From: Rhizobium sp. BK196 | Lineage (GTDB): Bacteria; Pseudomonadota; Alphaproteobacteria; Rhizobiales; Rhizobiaceae | Reading direction: 5' to 3' | Assembly (NCBI RefSeq): GCF_014193255.1 | Contig: NZ_JACHZB010000001.1 | Location: 1-64,000, forward strand | Length of the DNA: 64,000 nucleotides | Shown here: piece by piece, positions 8,727 to 17,220 of the stretch | Position numbering within the stretch: the stretch's first letter is position 1 | How the letters are laid out: the number at the start of each line of letters is the position of its first letter | Notes under the pieces: model-generated | Database searches by the model: none | What the model was told of the DNA's origin: nothing | The model's input: only the letters and a program-made list of their open reading frames with translations | Program-made: the position numbers and the translations under genes

Positions 8727-9698
8727 TCACAGGCCCTGCGCGAAATCGATAATCGCGCGGCTGACGATCTCCGGCCGCTCCTGCGGCAGCCAATGGCCAG
8801 CACCGGGCACGAACTGCGTCGCCCTGAGGCCAGGCGCGAGCCCTGGCATCGCATCGATAATCTCCCGCATACCGGGGATGGTGAGGCCCATGTCGCGTTC
8901 GCCGATCATGAACAGCGAGGGAACCTCCACCTTCAGCCCCGCCAAAGCTTTCTGCAGTTCCCAGTTCCGGTCGAGGTTCCTGTAATAATTCAACCCGCCG
9001 CGAAAGCCTGACGCCTTGAATGCGTCGGCAAAGACGTCGAGCTCGGCTTGCGGCAGCCAATCAGGCAGCCTTTCCCCGTCGGGCAGATCAGCAAGAAGAC
9101 CGGATGCGCGCGAGACCATGCCGAACGGATTGGGCGTTCCGTCGCCTGGCAGTCGCGGACCCGCCTCGCCGCCGGCAGCGCCATAGATCTTGCGCAGTGT
9201 GACATCCACATTCCGCTCGAATTCAGCTTCCGCCAGTCCAGGCTCCTGGAAATAGAGCACATAGAGCAGATGATCCGCTGTCGCCGGAAAGATTTTCGTC
9301 GGCGGCACGGGCGGTTGGCCGATGAGAGGCACGCTCATCGCGACAATGCCCCGGAACCTGTCCGGCCGCATCAGTGCGGCCTGCCAGGCAACCGTTGCAC
9401 CCCAGTCGTTGCCAACGATAACAGCCTTTTCCTCACCAAGCGCATCGACGAGTGCCACCATGTCGGCCACGAGATCAAAGACTGTATAGGCGCCGGTCTC
9501 ATCAGGGCTTTCCGTTCGGCCATAACCGCGCATATCGGGCGCCATGGCATGGAAGCCCGCCCCGGCAAGTGAAGTAATCTGATGGCGCCAGGCATGCGAG
9601 GTCTCTGGAAACCCGTGGCAGAGCAGCACCAGCGGCCCCTCGCCGGCTTCGGCAATGTTCATCCTCAACGTTGCGGTTTCAATCATGCGCTGCTGCAT
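8727..9698 (-). CDS. Alpha/beta hydrolase, epoxide-hydrolase-like
   Basis: 323 aa. The oxyanion motif HGFPETSHAWRHQ and the nucleophile elbow VGNDWGATVA (nucleophile Asp rather than Ser) are the marks of epoxide hydrolases and haloalkane dehalogenases; a late GAGHWLPQERP supplies the catalytic His. A cap-domain stretch lies between. Likely reaction: hydrolysis of an epoxide to a diol, substrate unknown. I start it at ATG 9698 because GAGGAGG lies 6 nt upstream. It is divergent from an Rrf2 regulator and shares with it a control region containing a strong palindrome. Confidence 0.87.
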   Translation of the reverse strand: MQQRMIETATLRMNIAEAGEGPLVLLCHGFPETSHAWRHQITSLAGAGFHAMAPDMRGYGRTESPDETGAYTVFDLVADMVALVDALGEEKAVIVGNDWGATVAWQAALMRPDRFRGIVAMSVPLIGQPPVPPTKIFPATADHLLYVLYFQEPGLAEAEFERNVDVTLRKIYGAAGGEAGPRLPGDGTPNPFGMVSRASGLLADLPDGERLPDWLPQAELDVFADAFKASGFRGGLNYYRNLDRNWELQKALAGLKVEVPSLFMIGERDMGLTIPGMREIIDAMPGLAPGLRATQFVPGAGHWLPQERPEIVSRAIIDFAQGL

Positions 9699-9802
9699 CG
9701 CTGCCTCCTCGACAACAGGCGCGCTCCGGAAAAAATGCACCCGGGCGCCATTGAATCTTTAATTCCGTATCTTTTTACGTTACAGAAAACAGGAGTCAAT
9801 AG

Positions 9803-9825
9803 AGCGTAACACTATTTGTTACGCT
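9803..9825. promoter_or_regulatory. Palindromic operator in the hydrolase/Rrf2 intergenic region
   Basis: Perfect 9-bp arms AGCGTAACA and TGTTACGCT separated by 5 bp, ending 14 nt before the Rrf2 start codon and lying between two divergent genes. Its size and place fit a dimeric repressor site, most simply the autoregulatory operator of the adjacent Rrf2 protein. Confidence 0.65.
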
Positions 9826-9839
9826 ATCGAGAGGCACAG

Positions 9840-10259
9840 ATGCGACAAGACGGAAGACTGGCGCGGATGATCCACGTTCTCGTCCATATGGGATTGCTGG
9901 GCGGCCGGGAAACGAGTGAGCGCATCGCCCAGATGCTCAACACCAATCCTGTGGTCGTCCGCCGCACCATGGCCTCGCTGCGCCAATACGGCATCGTCGA
10001 ATCGGAGGGCGGTCGCGGCGGCGGCTGGTCGCTGACGAGACCGCTTTCCGAGATTACCATTCTGGATGTGCAGCGCGCTCTGCAGGGCGAAACCATTCTG
10101 GATGCGCCGCTCTCAAACGATCACCCTTCCTGCCCGGTCGAGCGCGCCGCCAACGCCAAGCTGCAGCGCGCCTTTGCAAGCGCGGAGCAGACGCTTGAGC
10201 GGGAATTCCAGCAGGTGACGCTGGCCGAAATCGGCGAGATAGCCATGACTTCCGCCTAG
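9840..10259 (+). CDS. Rrf2 family transcriptional regulator
   Basis: 139 aa. The winged helix at 1-65 contains the family pattern RLARMIHVLVHMGL, then ETSERIAQMLNTNPVVVRR and GRGGGWSLTRP. The two or three Cys that hold an Fe-S cluster in IscR or NsrR are absent: only one Cys (SCPVERAANAKL) is seen in the dimerisation helix region, so this is a YwnA-like, probably cluster-free member. It is divergent from the epoxide-hydrolase-like gene and probably represses it through the palindrome just upstream. ATG 9840 has GAGAGG about 6 nt before it. Confidence 0.88.
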   Translation: MRQDGRLARMIHVLVHMGLLGGRETSERIAQMLNTNPVVVRRTMASLRQYGIVESEGGRGGGWSLTRPLSEITILDVQRALQGETILDAPLSNDHPSCPVERAANAKLQRAFASAEQTLEREFQQVTLAEIGEIAMTSA

Positions 10260-10314
10260 GCTGAAAAGCGGGCGTGACTGGTGTCATCCTTGTCAGCAAT
10301 GCCTGACGCCTGCC

Positions 10315-10704
10315 TTACCGACAGCCGTAGCTGCGGGAAACGACGGTCATCACCAGATCGTCGCCCTCGGCACTGCGAACGCCTGGATTCTCCTGCAGGA
10401 AGTGGCAGAGCATTTCGCCGATAATGATCGGTGTCGTGCCCGGCGGCAGGCAGATATTCCACCCGACCGAATGGCCGAGACGGGTTATGCTGACCATCGC
10501 CTGCGGATCCTCGGCCGCATCTGCGAACGCACGCCGCGCAAGAAACTCATCCCGGTTCCATTTGTCGAGCCAGCCGGAAACATAGCCGGTGACGAACTGC
10601 CGCGAACCGCCACAATCCGAAAAGAGAAGATCGCCGCTGGCATATTCCATCGGCGCCTTGGCCGAGACAGTCGCCAACAGGGTTGCAATGAGAATGCCCG
10701 GCAT
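10315..10704 (-). CDS. Secreted Rap1a/Tai-like small protein
   Basis: 129 aa with a signal peptide (MPGILIATLLATVSAKA). The mature part resembles the Rap1a/Tai fold (PF18602): YASGDLLFSDCGG, a TGYVSGWLDKW segment, then ICLPPGTTPIIIGEML and a C-terminal SYGC. Founding members are periplasmic immunity proteins against type VI effectors, but the domain is widespread in alphaproteobacteria as a plain secreted protein. No effector gene is adjacent, so an immunity role is not supported here. ATG 10704 was chosen for its GAGGG about 6 nt upstream and because it gives a clean signal peptide. Confidence 0.6.
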   Translation of the reverse strand: MPGILIATLLATVSAKAPMEYASGDLLFSDCGGSRQFVTGYVSGWLDKWNRDEFLARRAFADAAEDPQAMVSITRLGHSVGWNICLPPGTTPIIIGEMLCHFLQENPGVRSAEGDDLVMTVVSRSYGCR

Positions 10705-10852
10705 CTGATCCCTCGCCCGCATATCGATGCCGGAAACTTCAGCCCGAACATGTCGGAATTAAGCTGGAACTATTGCCGATCCATGACGTCGGAGAAGATG
10801 GTAAATGCCCGAATCGGAACTGAAATTCCTTGTTAATGGGGGTAAATAGCCT

Positions 10853-10996
10853 TCAATGCGACTTGCCTTGCAGCAGCACATCAAAGACCATCTGCTTGAA
10901 TGTCTCGAGCGGCGCTCCGATGCGTTCTGCGCGCATACGTAGAAGCGCCCCTTCCCAGCCGTTGATGGACGAGTTCGAGGCCAGGGCTCTCGGCCT
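10853..10996 (-). pseudogene. C-terminal remnant of a TetR family regulator
   Basis: In one minus-strand frame, ending at the TGA at 10853, 36 codons read NGWEGALLRMRAERIGAPL and on to a typical end. This is the ligand-domain tail of AcuR-like TetR proteins (NxWEGALLRM...ApLxxFxxxvF). An in-frame stop lies at 10997-10999, and neither an HTH domain nor a start codon is present upstream. The rest of the gene has been lost, and the squalene-cyclase-like gene begins its 3' end only 60 nt away, which suggests a deletion joined the two. Confidence 0.6.
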
Positions 10997-11054
10997 TCAG
11001 CACTCCGCCCTAAGCCATTCATTTCCCCTAATAAAGTCGGATGTCGCAGCAGCC

Positions 11055-12044
11055 TCACCCAGCGGCATGTTCAGCCTGCCGGCTATCCCACCATTTCAGC
11101 ACCCTGAGCGCCCTGAGCGTCACCCAGCGGGAGGGTTCACCCTCGCCGTCATCCATTACAAACCAGGTCCGGCCGGAGACGCGCCAGTCGAGGGGCCAGC
11201 GACCATCTTCCAGTCGCCGCGATCGGAGGTATCTGATTGCCTCCTTCAGTCGCACATCAGGCGCAGCCCCGGTCAGCAAGCTTGAGGCGCGAAAATAATC
11301 GAGCCCCCGCAGCACATCGAAGCGCCAGCGGTTCGGGTGCAGGAACTGCATGAACTTCTCGTCGACCGGTTCGCCGGTGCTGAGCCGCCACATCAGGTGC
11401 CGCGCCAGCAGATAATCCTCCCCCGACCGTCTTGCCTCGCGCGATAGCTCCGTGCCGCCGGTTGCCCGCTCATATTCCAGAAGCCCCTCCAGTACATTGA
11501 TCGTCGTGTGGAAGGAGGAGCGCAGCGAGCCATTCGCCCGCTCGCAGTTCCAGCCGCCGTCGGACTGCCGCTCGCCAAGCAATCTTTCGACGATCGGCGA
11601 GACATCGACGCCGAAATAGGCGCCGTCACCAACCGTGCGGCCATTGATGCATTCCTCCACCTCGCCCTCCCAGAAAGGCTGCCCGCCCTCGTCCCAGCGG
11701 CAATTGGCGCCGATGAGCGCGACGGTTCTCTTGGCGCTCTCGGAGTGCGGATCGAGCCCGAATTCGCGAAGCTGCGTCAACGAGAAATTCGTCGCCGTCC
11801 AGGGCTGGCCAGTCGCCTGCCATTCCTCGCGCGTGAAATCGCGGGGAAGGAAGGAACCGCCCGCCCATTGCCCATCGGCATCCTGAAAGGACAATAGCTT
11901 GGCACCCCACCCCTCCCGCTCGACCTTCTGCCGCTCGGCAGACCAGACGGGTTCGGGCGCGTCCAGAAGATCGCGCAGCACCTGCCAGCGGATAGCGGGA
12001 TCGGAGGCGAGCAGCCAGTCGATCACGGATGTCTCAGATGGCAT
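11055..12044 (-). CDS. Squalene-cyclase-like (alpha/alpha toroid) protein
   Basis: 329 aa. QSDGGWNCE and LEDGRWPLDW resemble the QW repeats of terpene cyclases and prenyltransferase-like toroids, and further Trp-rich repeats run through the protein (DADGQWAGGSF, DEGGQPFWEG). The acidic DXDD protonation motif of real squalene-hopene cyclases is not present, and the protein is half their length, so hopanoid synthesis is unlikely. I regard it as a toroid protein of unknown function. RBS GGGAGA lies 9 nt before ATG 12044. It is divergent from a LysR gene. Confidence 0.6.
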   Translation of the reverse strand: MPSETSVIDWLLASDPAIRWQVLRDLLDAPEPVWSAERQKVEREGWGAKLLSFQDADGQWAGGSFLPRDFTREEWQATGQPWTATNFSLTQLREFGLDPHSESAKRTVALIGANCRWDEGGQPFWEGEVEECINGRTVGDGAYFGVDVSPIVERLLGERQSDGGWNCERANGSLRSSFHTTINVLEGLLEYERATGGTELSREARRSGEDYLLARHLMWRLSTGEPVDEKFMQFLHPNRWRFDVLRGLDYFRASSLLTGAAPDVRLKEAIRYLRSRRLEDGRWPLDWRVSGRTWFVMDDGEGEPSRWVTLRALRVLKWWDSRQAEHAAG

Positions 12045-12209
12045 CGGCAGGTCTCCCTTTGTTGCGAAGACGGTTTAAAGTTTGGCCAAGCATGCGTCTG
12101 CCGTCAATATTGCGAGGCTCTACGCGAGGATCCCCCCGGAGACTCCCTCTGCGCATGGCAGCCTGATATAGGAGCGCCCATCCTTGCCATGGAGCGCACG
12201 GAGCTCGAG

Positions 12210-13133
12210 ATGAACCCACGACAATTGAAAACCTTCCTTGCGGTCGCAAGGCATTGCAACTTCACCCGCGCGGCCAGCGAGGCGAACCTCGCCCAGTCGA
12301 GCCTCAGCGACCAGATGCAGGCGCTCGAAGAGGAATTGGGCGTTCAGCTTTTCGAACGCTCCCGGCAGGGCGTGACCCTGACACCGGCCGGTGACACGCT
12401 GAGGGCCTATGCCGAAGAAATCCTTGCCCTGAACGACGACGCAAGGACTGCAACCCGTACAGCAGCCGGTCTTGAGAAACAGGCTCTGACGATCGGTACG
12501 CTCGAAACCATTGCGGTGGAGAAACTCGCGCCCTTTCTGTCGCGATTTCGCAGGGTCCATGCCGATATCGCTCTGACGCTGAAGGTCGCCGGCAGCGGTG
12601 AATTGCAGGGGCGGCTAAGAGATGGCTCGATCGATATCGCCTTCACATTCGATCGCGGAGAACAGGACGAACGTTTCGCGACCCGTCTCGTCTCGCAGGA
12701 ACCGCTGATGCTGATTGGAGGCCGCAATTCCACGGCCACGCCGCCCGAGAGCCTTGCAGATCTGAGCCGCCTGCCCTTCATCGCCACGGAACCCGGTTGC
12801 GTCTATCGCCGCCTGTTCGACACCGCCTTCGCCGAGGTAGGCATTGCCGCACCCGCTATCGTCACGCAAGCCGACAGCATCCAGACGATCATCCGCCTCG
12901 TTGCATCGGGCGCCGGTTACGGTCTTGTCCCGCGTCTAGCCGTCACCCCGGCCGTCGAGCGCGGCGATGTCCTGGAATTGCCCTGGCCGGGCGACACGCC
13001 CACCGCCTCGCTGATCTTGATATGGCGGCGCCGGCGTGTGCAGCCGCCTGCGCTCTCCATGTTGCTTTCCGCAGCAGTAGAGGAACTTCGGCCGGTCAAA
13101 CCAGCCGATGCCCGCCTTCGACGTGCAGGATAG
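12210..13133 (+). CDS. LysR family transcriptional regulator
   Basis: 307 aa. Residues 1-60 are the LysR HTH (MNPRQLKTFLAVARHCNFTR...LAQSSLSDQMQALEEELG), followed by a type-2 periplasmic-binding-protein effector domain. ATG 12210 is preceded by GGAG at 6 nt. It is divergent from the squalene-cyclase-like gene, a common arrangement of regulator and target, though no target is proven. Its last 38 nt overlap, tail to tail, the end of the SDR gene on the other strand. Confidence 0.9.
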   Translation: MNPRQLKTFLAVARHCNFTRAASEANLAQSSLSDQMQALEEELGVQLFERSRQGVTLTPAGDTLRAYAEEILALNDDARTATRTAAGLEKQALTIGTLETIAVEKLAPFLSRFRRVHADIALTLKVAGSGELQGRLRDGSIDIAFTFDRGEQDERFATRLVSQEPLMLIGGRNSTATPPESLADLSRLPFIATEPGCVYRRLFDTAFAEVGIAAPAIVTQADSIQTIIRLVASGAGYGLVPRLAVTPAVERGDVLELPWPGDTPTASLILIWRRRRVQPPALSMLLSAAVEELRPVKPADARLRRAG

Positions 13134-13833
13134 CGCCTGTGGTAAAACCGTTGCCGATCAGGAAGCGGATTGCATCGGCAATATCTTCGGCTCGGCCCAC
13201 GCGGCCGACCGGCAGGCGCTTGGCCATCGCTTCCAGCGTCGCCTGTTTGGCGTCGCCGGCCACGAAACTCCAGATCGGCGTATCCACCCATCCCGGCGAC
13301 ACCGCGTTGACGCGCAGAGGCGCAAGCTCCACCGCAAGCGCCCGCACCAGCCCTTCCAGCGCCGCATTGACGGCCGCAACGACCGAACCGCGAGCCGCCG
13401 GCCGATAGGCCGCGACGCCTGACGTATAGGTGATCGAGCCAGACGGCGGCAGACAGGGCGCGCCGTATTTGGCAAGCAGCAGCGGCCCGTAGAATTTGCT
13501 CTCGACCACCCGCTGCGCCGCTAAAAGCTGCAGATCCGGCAGAAGCTGGTAAGCCCCTTCGATGTCCGCCGCCGTGCTGACGATATGATCGACCGGCCCG
13601 CAATCGCGAAAGAAGGCCGCGATCTCCTCCTCCCGCGCAAGATCGAGGGTGGCGGTCTTAAGATCGGAGGGATCACCGAGTTCCCGCCGCGCCGCTTCAA
13701 GCCTCTCCTCACTGCGCCCGGCAATCGTCACCCGCGCCCCCTCGGCCAGCAGCCGTCGCGCCAGCGCCAACCCCATGCCGGAACTACCGCCCACGATGAT
13801 AATCTCTGCGCCTTCTATTCTGATCTCAGCCAT
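13096..13833 (-). CDS. SDR-fold oxidoreductase lacking the YxxxK catalytic pair
   Basis: 245 aa. Cofactor motif IIVGGSSGMGLALARRLL and the NADP-favouring GRSEERLE are intact, as are SPGWVDTP and the C-terminal GGHRLV. Where active SDRs have Ser, then Tyr-x-x-x-Lys, this protein has SGVAAYRPAARGSVVAAVNA: the Tyr position is Val and the Lys position is Asn. A similar subgroup with AAVN is known to me among annotated SDRs, so this is more likely a divergent subfamily than a decayed gene. RBS AAGGAG lies 6 nt before ATG 13833. Convergent and overlapping with the LysR gene. Confidence 0.82.
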   Translation of the reverse strand: MAEIRIEGAEIIIVGGSSGMGLALARRLLAEGARVTIAGRSEERLEAARRELGDPSDLKTATLDLAREEEIAAFFRDCGPVDHIVSTAADIEGAYQLLPDLQLLAAQRVVESKFYGPLLLAKYGAPCLPPSGSITYTSGVAAYRPAARGSVVAAVNAALEGLVRALAVELAPLRVNAVSPGWVDTPIWSFVAGDAKQATLEAMAKRLPVGRVGRAEDIADAIRFLIGNGFTTGAILHVEGGHRLV

Positions 13834-13895
13834 CTGCATCTCCTTCTTGGCTGGGAGAGCAGATGCCTCGCTACGGACTGCAAGAAAAACGGAAG

Positions 13896-13917
13896 AAACC
13901 GATGACGCCATCGGTTT
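13896..13917 (-). terminator. Terminator of the chromate operon
   Basis: Perfect 9-bp arms AAACCGATG/CATCGGTTT with a 4-nt loop, followed on the minus strand by TTTCTTCC and on the plus strand by TTTTTCC. It sits 31 nt beyond the chrA stop codon. Confidence 0.65.
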
Positions 13918-13948
13918 TTCCGATGATGCTGGCAAGGGCGGCGATGCC

Positions 13949-15346
13949 TCAGGTCGGCCAGAGCATCCCGGCGACGGCGCAGCCGAGCAGCACCGGAATG
14001 ACCGCCAGCTTGAACCGGAAGATCGCGATTGCCGCCGCAAGGCTCAGCAATAGCGACGGCAGCGACAGCGACGTCCAGACGGGCAGCTCGATCGAGATGG
14101 ATCCGATGCTGTAAACCCCGGCGCTCCGGAACAGGAAGTGCAGGCCGAACCAGATCGCGAGATTGAGGATGACGCCGACGACGGCCGCCGTGATGGCCGA
14201 CATCGCGCCTGCCAGCGCGGCGTTGCCGCGCAGCTTCTCCACGAAGGGGGCGCCGAGGAAGATCCAGAGAAAACAGGGAACGAAGGTTACCCATGTCGTC
14301 AGTATGGCGGCGAGCGTGGCTGCCGTCATCGGACCGAGGCTGCCGGGATCGCGATAGGCCCCCATGAAGCCGACGAACTGGAGAACCATGATCAGCGGCC
14401 CGGGCGTCGTTTCCGCCATGCCCAGACCATCGAGCATCTCGGTGGGCGTCAGCCATCCGAAGCGCTGGACGGCTTCCTGCGCGACATAGGCAAGCACGGC
14501 GTAAGCGCCGCCGAATGTCACCATCGCCATCTTGCTGAAGAAAACCCCGATCTGCGTGAAGATATCGCCGGGGCCGAGGAAGAGATAGAGCAGCAGAAGC
14601 GGCAGCAGCCAGAGCACCAGCAGGACCGACGAGATCTTCAGCGACCAGCGGAGGTTCGGTCGCGCGTGATCAGGTATGTCTTCCCCGAGCAGCGCGTCTG
14701 CGTCGGACAGAACCGCGCCGCCGGCTGCCTTATGCCCGCCGCCGACCTGGAACAGGCGCGAGCCCGACTTCGATCCTAAGAAGCCGATGATGGCGGCCGC
14801 CAGGATGATGAGGGGAAAAGGCACATGCAGGACGAAGATCGCCAGGAAAGCGGCTGTCGCGATCCCGATCATCGCCCTGTTCTTCAGCGCACGGCCGCCG
14901 ACCCTGACGACCGCCTGAATGACGACGGCAAGCACCGCCGCCTTCAGACCGAAGAACAGGCCTTCGACGGCATCGACGCTGCCGAGGGTCACGTAGAGAT
15001 AGCTAAGCGCCAGGATGGATAGGAAACCCGGAAGCACGAACAGGATCCCAGCGACCAGGCCGCCGGCGGTCCGGTGCATCAGCCAGCCGATATAGATGGC
15101 CAGCTGCTGCGCCTCCGGCCCCGGAAGCAGCATGCAATAGTTCAGCGCATGCAGGAAGCGGTGCTCGCCAATCCACCTCTTCTCATCGACGACGATGCGG
15201 TGCATGACGGCGATCTGCCCAGCCGGTCCGCCGAAGCTGAGGGCTGCGACGCGCACCCAGACGCGAAAGGCCTCGCCAAAGGCGACGCCATGTGGGTTCG
15301 GCGGCGCCCCGCTATCGGGCGCCGCATGGGTGACGGCACTGTTCAC
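13949..15346 (-). CDS. chrA: Chromate transporter, long-chain (two-domain) type
   Basis: 465 aa with about 10-12 membrane helices. Two homologous CHR halves are visible: each has an FGGP/FGGAY-type motif (LSFGGPAGQIAVMHR; VTFGGAYAVLAYVAQEAV) followed by LPGPEAQQLA or TTPGPLIMVLQ. Such proteins export chromate (or sulfate-like oxyanions) from the cytoplasm using the proton motive force. The start is GTG at 15346, 1 nt after the stop of the upstream gene, with AAGGGGAA before it. Transcription with the rhodanese-ChrB gene gives a chromate-resistance operon. Confidence 0.92.
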   Translation of the reverse strand: MNSAVTHAAPDSGAPPNPHGVAFGEAFRVWVRVAALSFGGPAGQIAVMHRIVVDEKRWIGEHRFLHALNYCMLLPGPEAQQLAIYIGWLMHRTAGGLVAGILFVLPGFLSILALSYLYVTLGSVDAVEGLFFGLKAAVLAVVIQAVVRVGGRALKNRAMIGIATAAFLAIFVLHVPFPLIILAAAIIGFLGSKSGSRLFQVGGGHKAAGGAVLSDADALLGEDIPDHARPNLRWSLKISSVLLVLWLLPLLLLYLFLGPGDIFTQIGVFFSKMAMVTFGGAYAVLAYVAQEAVQRFGWLTPTEMLDGLGMAETTPGPLIMVLQFVGFMGAYRDPGSLGPMTAATLAAILTTWVTFVPCFLWIFLGAPFVEKLRGNAALAGAMSAITAAVVGVILNLAIWFGLHFLFRSAGVYSIGSISIELPVWTSLSLPSLLLSLAAAIAIFRFKLAVIPVLLGCAVAGMLWPT

Positions 15347-15347
15347 G

Positions 15348-16163
15348 TCAGTTCCCCTTCTTCGCGGAAGGCCAGTTGTGGGTTTCGTCCGTGGCATCGC
15401 GGCACCAGCGGTAGAAGGCATCGTAGAGCAGCATGCCGGCATCCAGCTGCTTGAGGTCGTCGACGAACATACGTGACAAGCCGAGCGAGGCCGCCAGCAG
15501 CCCGGCGGCTTCGGGGGCAATATCCGGCCGGGCGGTATCGGCGCCGCGAACGATCGTTGCGAGCCTCGACAGCGGCCCCGACGTAAGGCCGAATTCCGCA
15601 ACCATTACATCGAAGGTGCAGAGCTCGCCGCGATGGCTCCAGAAGACCTCTTCGATATCGAAAGGCACGGCGCCGAAGCGGTCGGCAATCAATAAGACGT
15701 CTGACGTAGGCACGAAAAGAAAAACCGCGGCGGGATCGACGAAGCGCCGGATGAGCCACGGACAGGCGATGCGGTCGATCTTCGGACGCGCACGTGTGAC
15801 CCACACGGTCCGTCCCTGCCGGTCGCGCGGCGGCAGCCTGTCGACGGGCACGGCCACGCCGCCCGAGCCTATCCACGCTTCGAAGCCGCCTTCCAGCACC
15901 TCCGCAGCGCCGCCCGCATGGCGGATATGGGCGGCGACCCCATGGCTGAGCTTGCCGCCTGCCTGGCAGACGACGACCACCGGCCCGGCGAAGCCGGCCG
16001 CCCATTCGTCGATATTGGTATGGGATTTACGGATCGAGCCCGGCACGAGCCTCGGATCACGGGCGAAATCATCGTCGACGCGCACGTCGACGATGACAGG
16101 CGCATTGGGTGTGCCGACCATACGGTTCAATTTGTCTGAAGATATTTCGAGAAATGAAGGCAT
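15348..16163 (-). CDS. Rhodanese domain fused to chromate resistance ChrB-type domain
   Basis: 271 aa. Residues 1-105 are a rhodanese domain with the loop VVVVCQAGGKLSHG, whose Cys would carry a persulfide. Residues about 120-265 match the ChrB C-terminal domain (PF09828) with RPKIDRIACPWLIRRFVDP. ChrB proteins act as chromate-sensing regulators or accessory factors of ChrA, but no DNA-binding N-domain is seen here, so a regulatory role is not obvious. ATG 16163 has a strong GGAGG 7 nt upstream. First gene of the chrA operon. Confidence 0.85.
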   Translation of the reverse strand: MPSFLEISSDKLNRMVGTPNAPVIVDVRVDDDFARDPRLVPGSIRKSHTNIDEWAAGFAGPVVVVCQAGGKLSHGVAAHIRHAGGAAEVLEGGFEAWIGSGGVAVPVDRLPPRDRQGRTVWVTRARPKIDRIACPWLIRRFVDPAAVFLFVPTSDVLLIADRFGAVPFDIEEVFWSHRGELCTFDVMVAEFGLTSGPLSRLATIVRGADTARPDIAPEAAGLLAASLGLSRMFVDDLKQLDAGMLLYDAFYRWCRDATDETHNWPSAKKGN

Positions 16164-16286
16164 GACGCGTCCTCCGGTGTTCGGTTTCATGGACGCGATT
16201 CTTCGGCATGTCGCCTCGTGGGGTGATCGCAACCCCATATGGTTTTTATGCGCGCCGTCGTTTTTCGTGTCAAGCGGCGGAGGAAC

Positions 16287-17024
16287 TCAATTCCGCCCGC
16301 CATTCGCCCTGATCACCTGCCCATTGACCCAGCCGCTTTCCGCACTCGCGAGAAACGAGACGATGCGAGCGATATCCTCCGGCTGCCCAAGCCGGCCGAG
16401 TGGGATTTCGTTCGTCAGGTGCTGGATCAGCTCCAGGGAGCGGCCGGCGAGCAACAGTTCGGTCGCGACAGGCCCGGGCGCCACGGCATTGACGGTGACG
16501 CCGCGGTGGCCGAGTTCCTTGGCGAGGATATGCGTCATCGCTTCCACCGCCGCTTTGGTCGCCGTGTAGACGGCGTTACCCGGCGAATAATGGCCGATGA
16601 TGCTGGTGGAGAGATTGATGATGCGGCCGCCGTCGCGCACCCGTCTTGCACCCTCGCGCATGCCGTTGAAAGTGCCGGTCAGGTTGACGGCGATCAGGCG
16701 CTGATAGTCTTCGTCGCTCACGTCGGAAAGCGGGCCGAAGGTGGCGACGCCGGCATTGTTGACGAGCACGTCGACGGTTCCGAACTCCGCTTCCGTGCGC
16801 TGGAAGAGGTCGGCAACCGCCCCTGAGTCCGAGACATCGGCGCGGAGCGCGAGCGCCCTGCCGCCGCCTGCCGCGATGGCCGCGGCCACCTCTTCGGCCT
16901 GCCCAGCGCTTCCCGCATAATTGACGACCGTCCGGAAGCCATCGGCTGCGAGCCGTCTGGCAATCGCCGCACCGATGCCCCTGGATGCGCCGGTGACGAT
17001 GGCGGTCTTGATCTCGTTCGACAT
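16287..17024 (-). CDS. SDR family oxidoreductase, 3-oxoacyl-reductase-like
   Basis: 245 aa classical SDR: AIVTGASRGIGAAIARRLA (cofactor), LVNNAGVA (NNAG), catalytic Ser in INLSTSIIGHYSPG, and YTATK supplying Tyr and Lys. The C-terminal region is VNGQVIRANGG, as in FabG-like enzymes. The substrate is not predictable. It is divergent from a TetR regulator 196 bp away, which is the likely controller. Confidence 0.92.
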   Translation of the reverse strand: MSNEIKTAIVTGASRGIGAAIARRLAADGFRTVVNYAGSAGQAEEVAAAIAAGGGRALALRADVSDSGAVADLFQRTEAEFGTVDVLVNNAGVATFGPLSDVSDEDYQRLIAVNLTGTFNGMREGARRVRDGGRIINLSTSIIGHYSPGNAVYTATKAAVEAMTHILAKELGHRGVTVNAVAPGPVATELLLAGRSLELIQHLTNEIPLGRLGQPEDIARIVSFLASAESGWVNGQVIRANGGRN

Positions 17025-17170
17025 GTGTCATTCTCCGTTCTGTTCCGGCTCAGGAGATCGCAGGCACGCCAAGGCGTATGCGCCTCACCGGCTCCGGTGA
17101 CGCGTCAAATGAACTCGACCTCGTTGTGCTGCCCGATCGCTTGTGCGCTTGATCCGACGTCGGTAATGTG

Positions 17171-17184
17171 AGCGATAACTCGCT
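17171..17184. promoter_or_regulatory. Short dyad upstream of the TetR gene
   Basis: AGCGA-TAAC-TCGCT lies 36 nt before the TetR start in the SDR/TetR divergent region. It is small and could be chance, but the position suits a TetR operator. Confidence 0.3.
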
Positions 17185-17220
17185 TTCCCGCTACTCGCAT
17201 TTCAAGGCCCGTTTTCAGCG

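Noticed and set aside
10754-10778. GGAAC-N16-CGTC as a stress promoter
   Set aside because: Last base mismatched and no plus-strand gene lies downstream.
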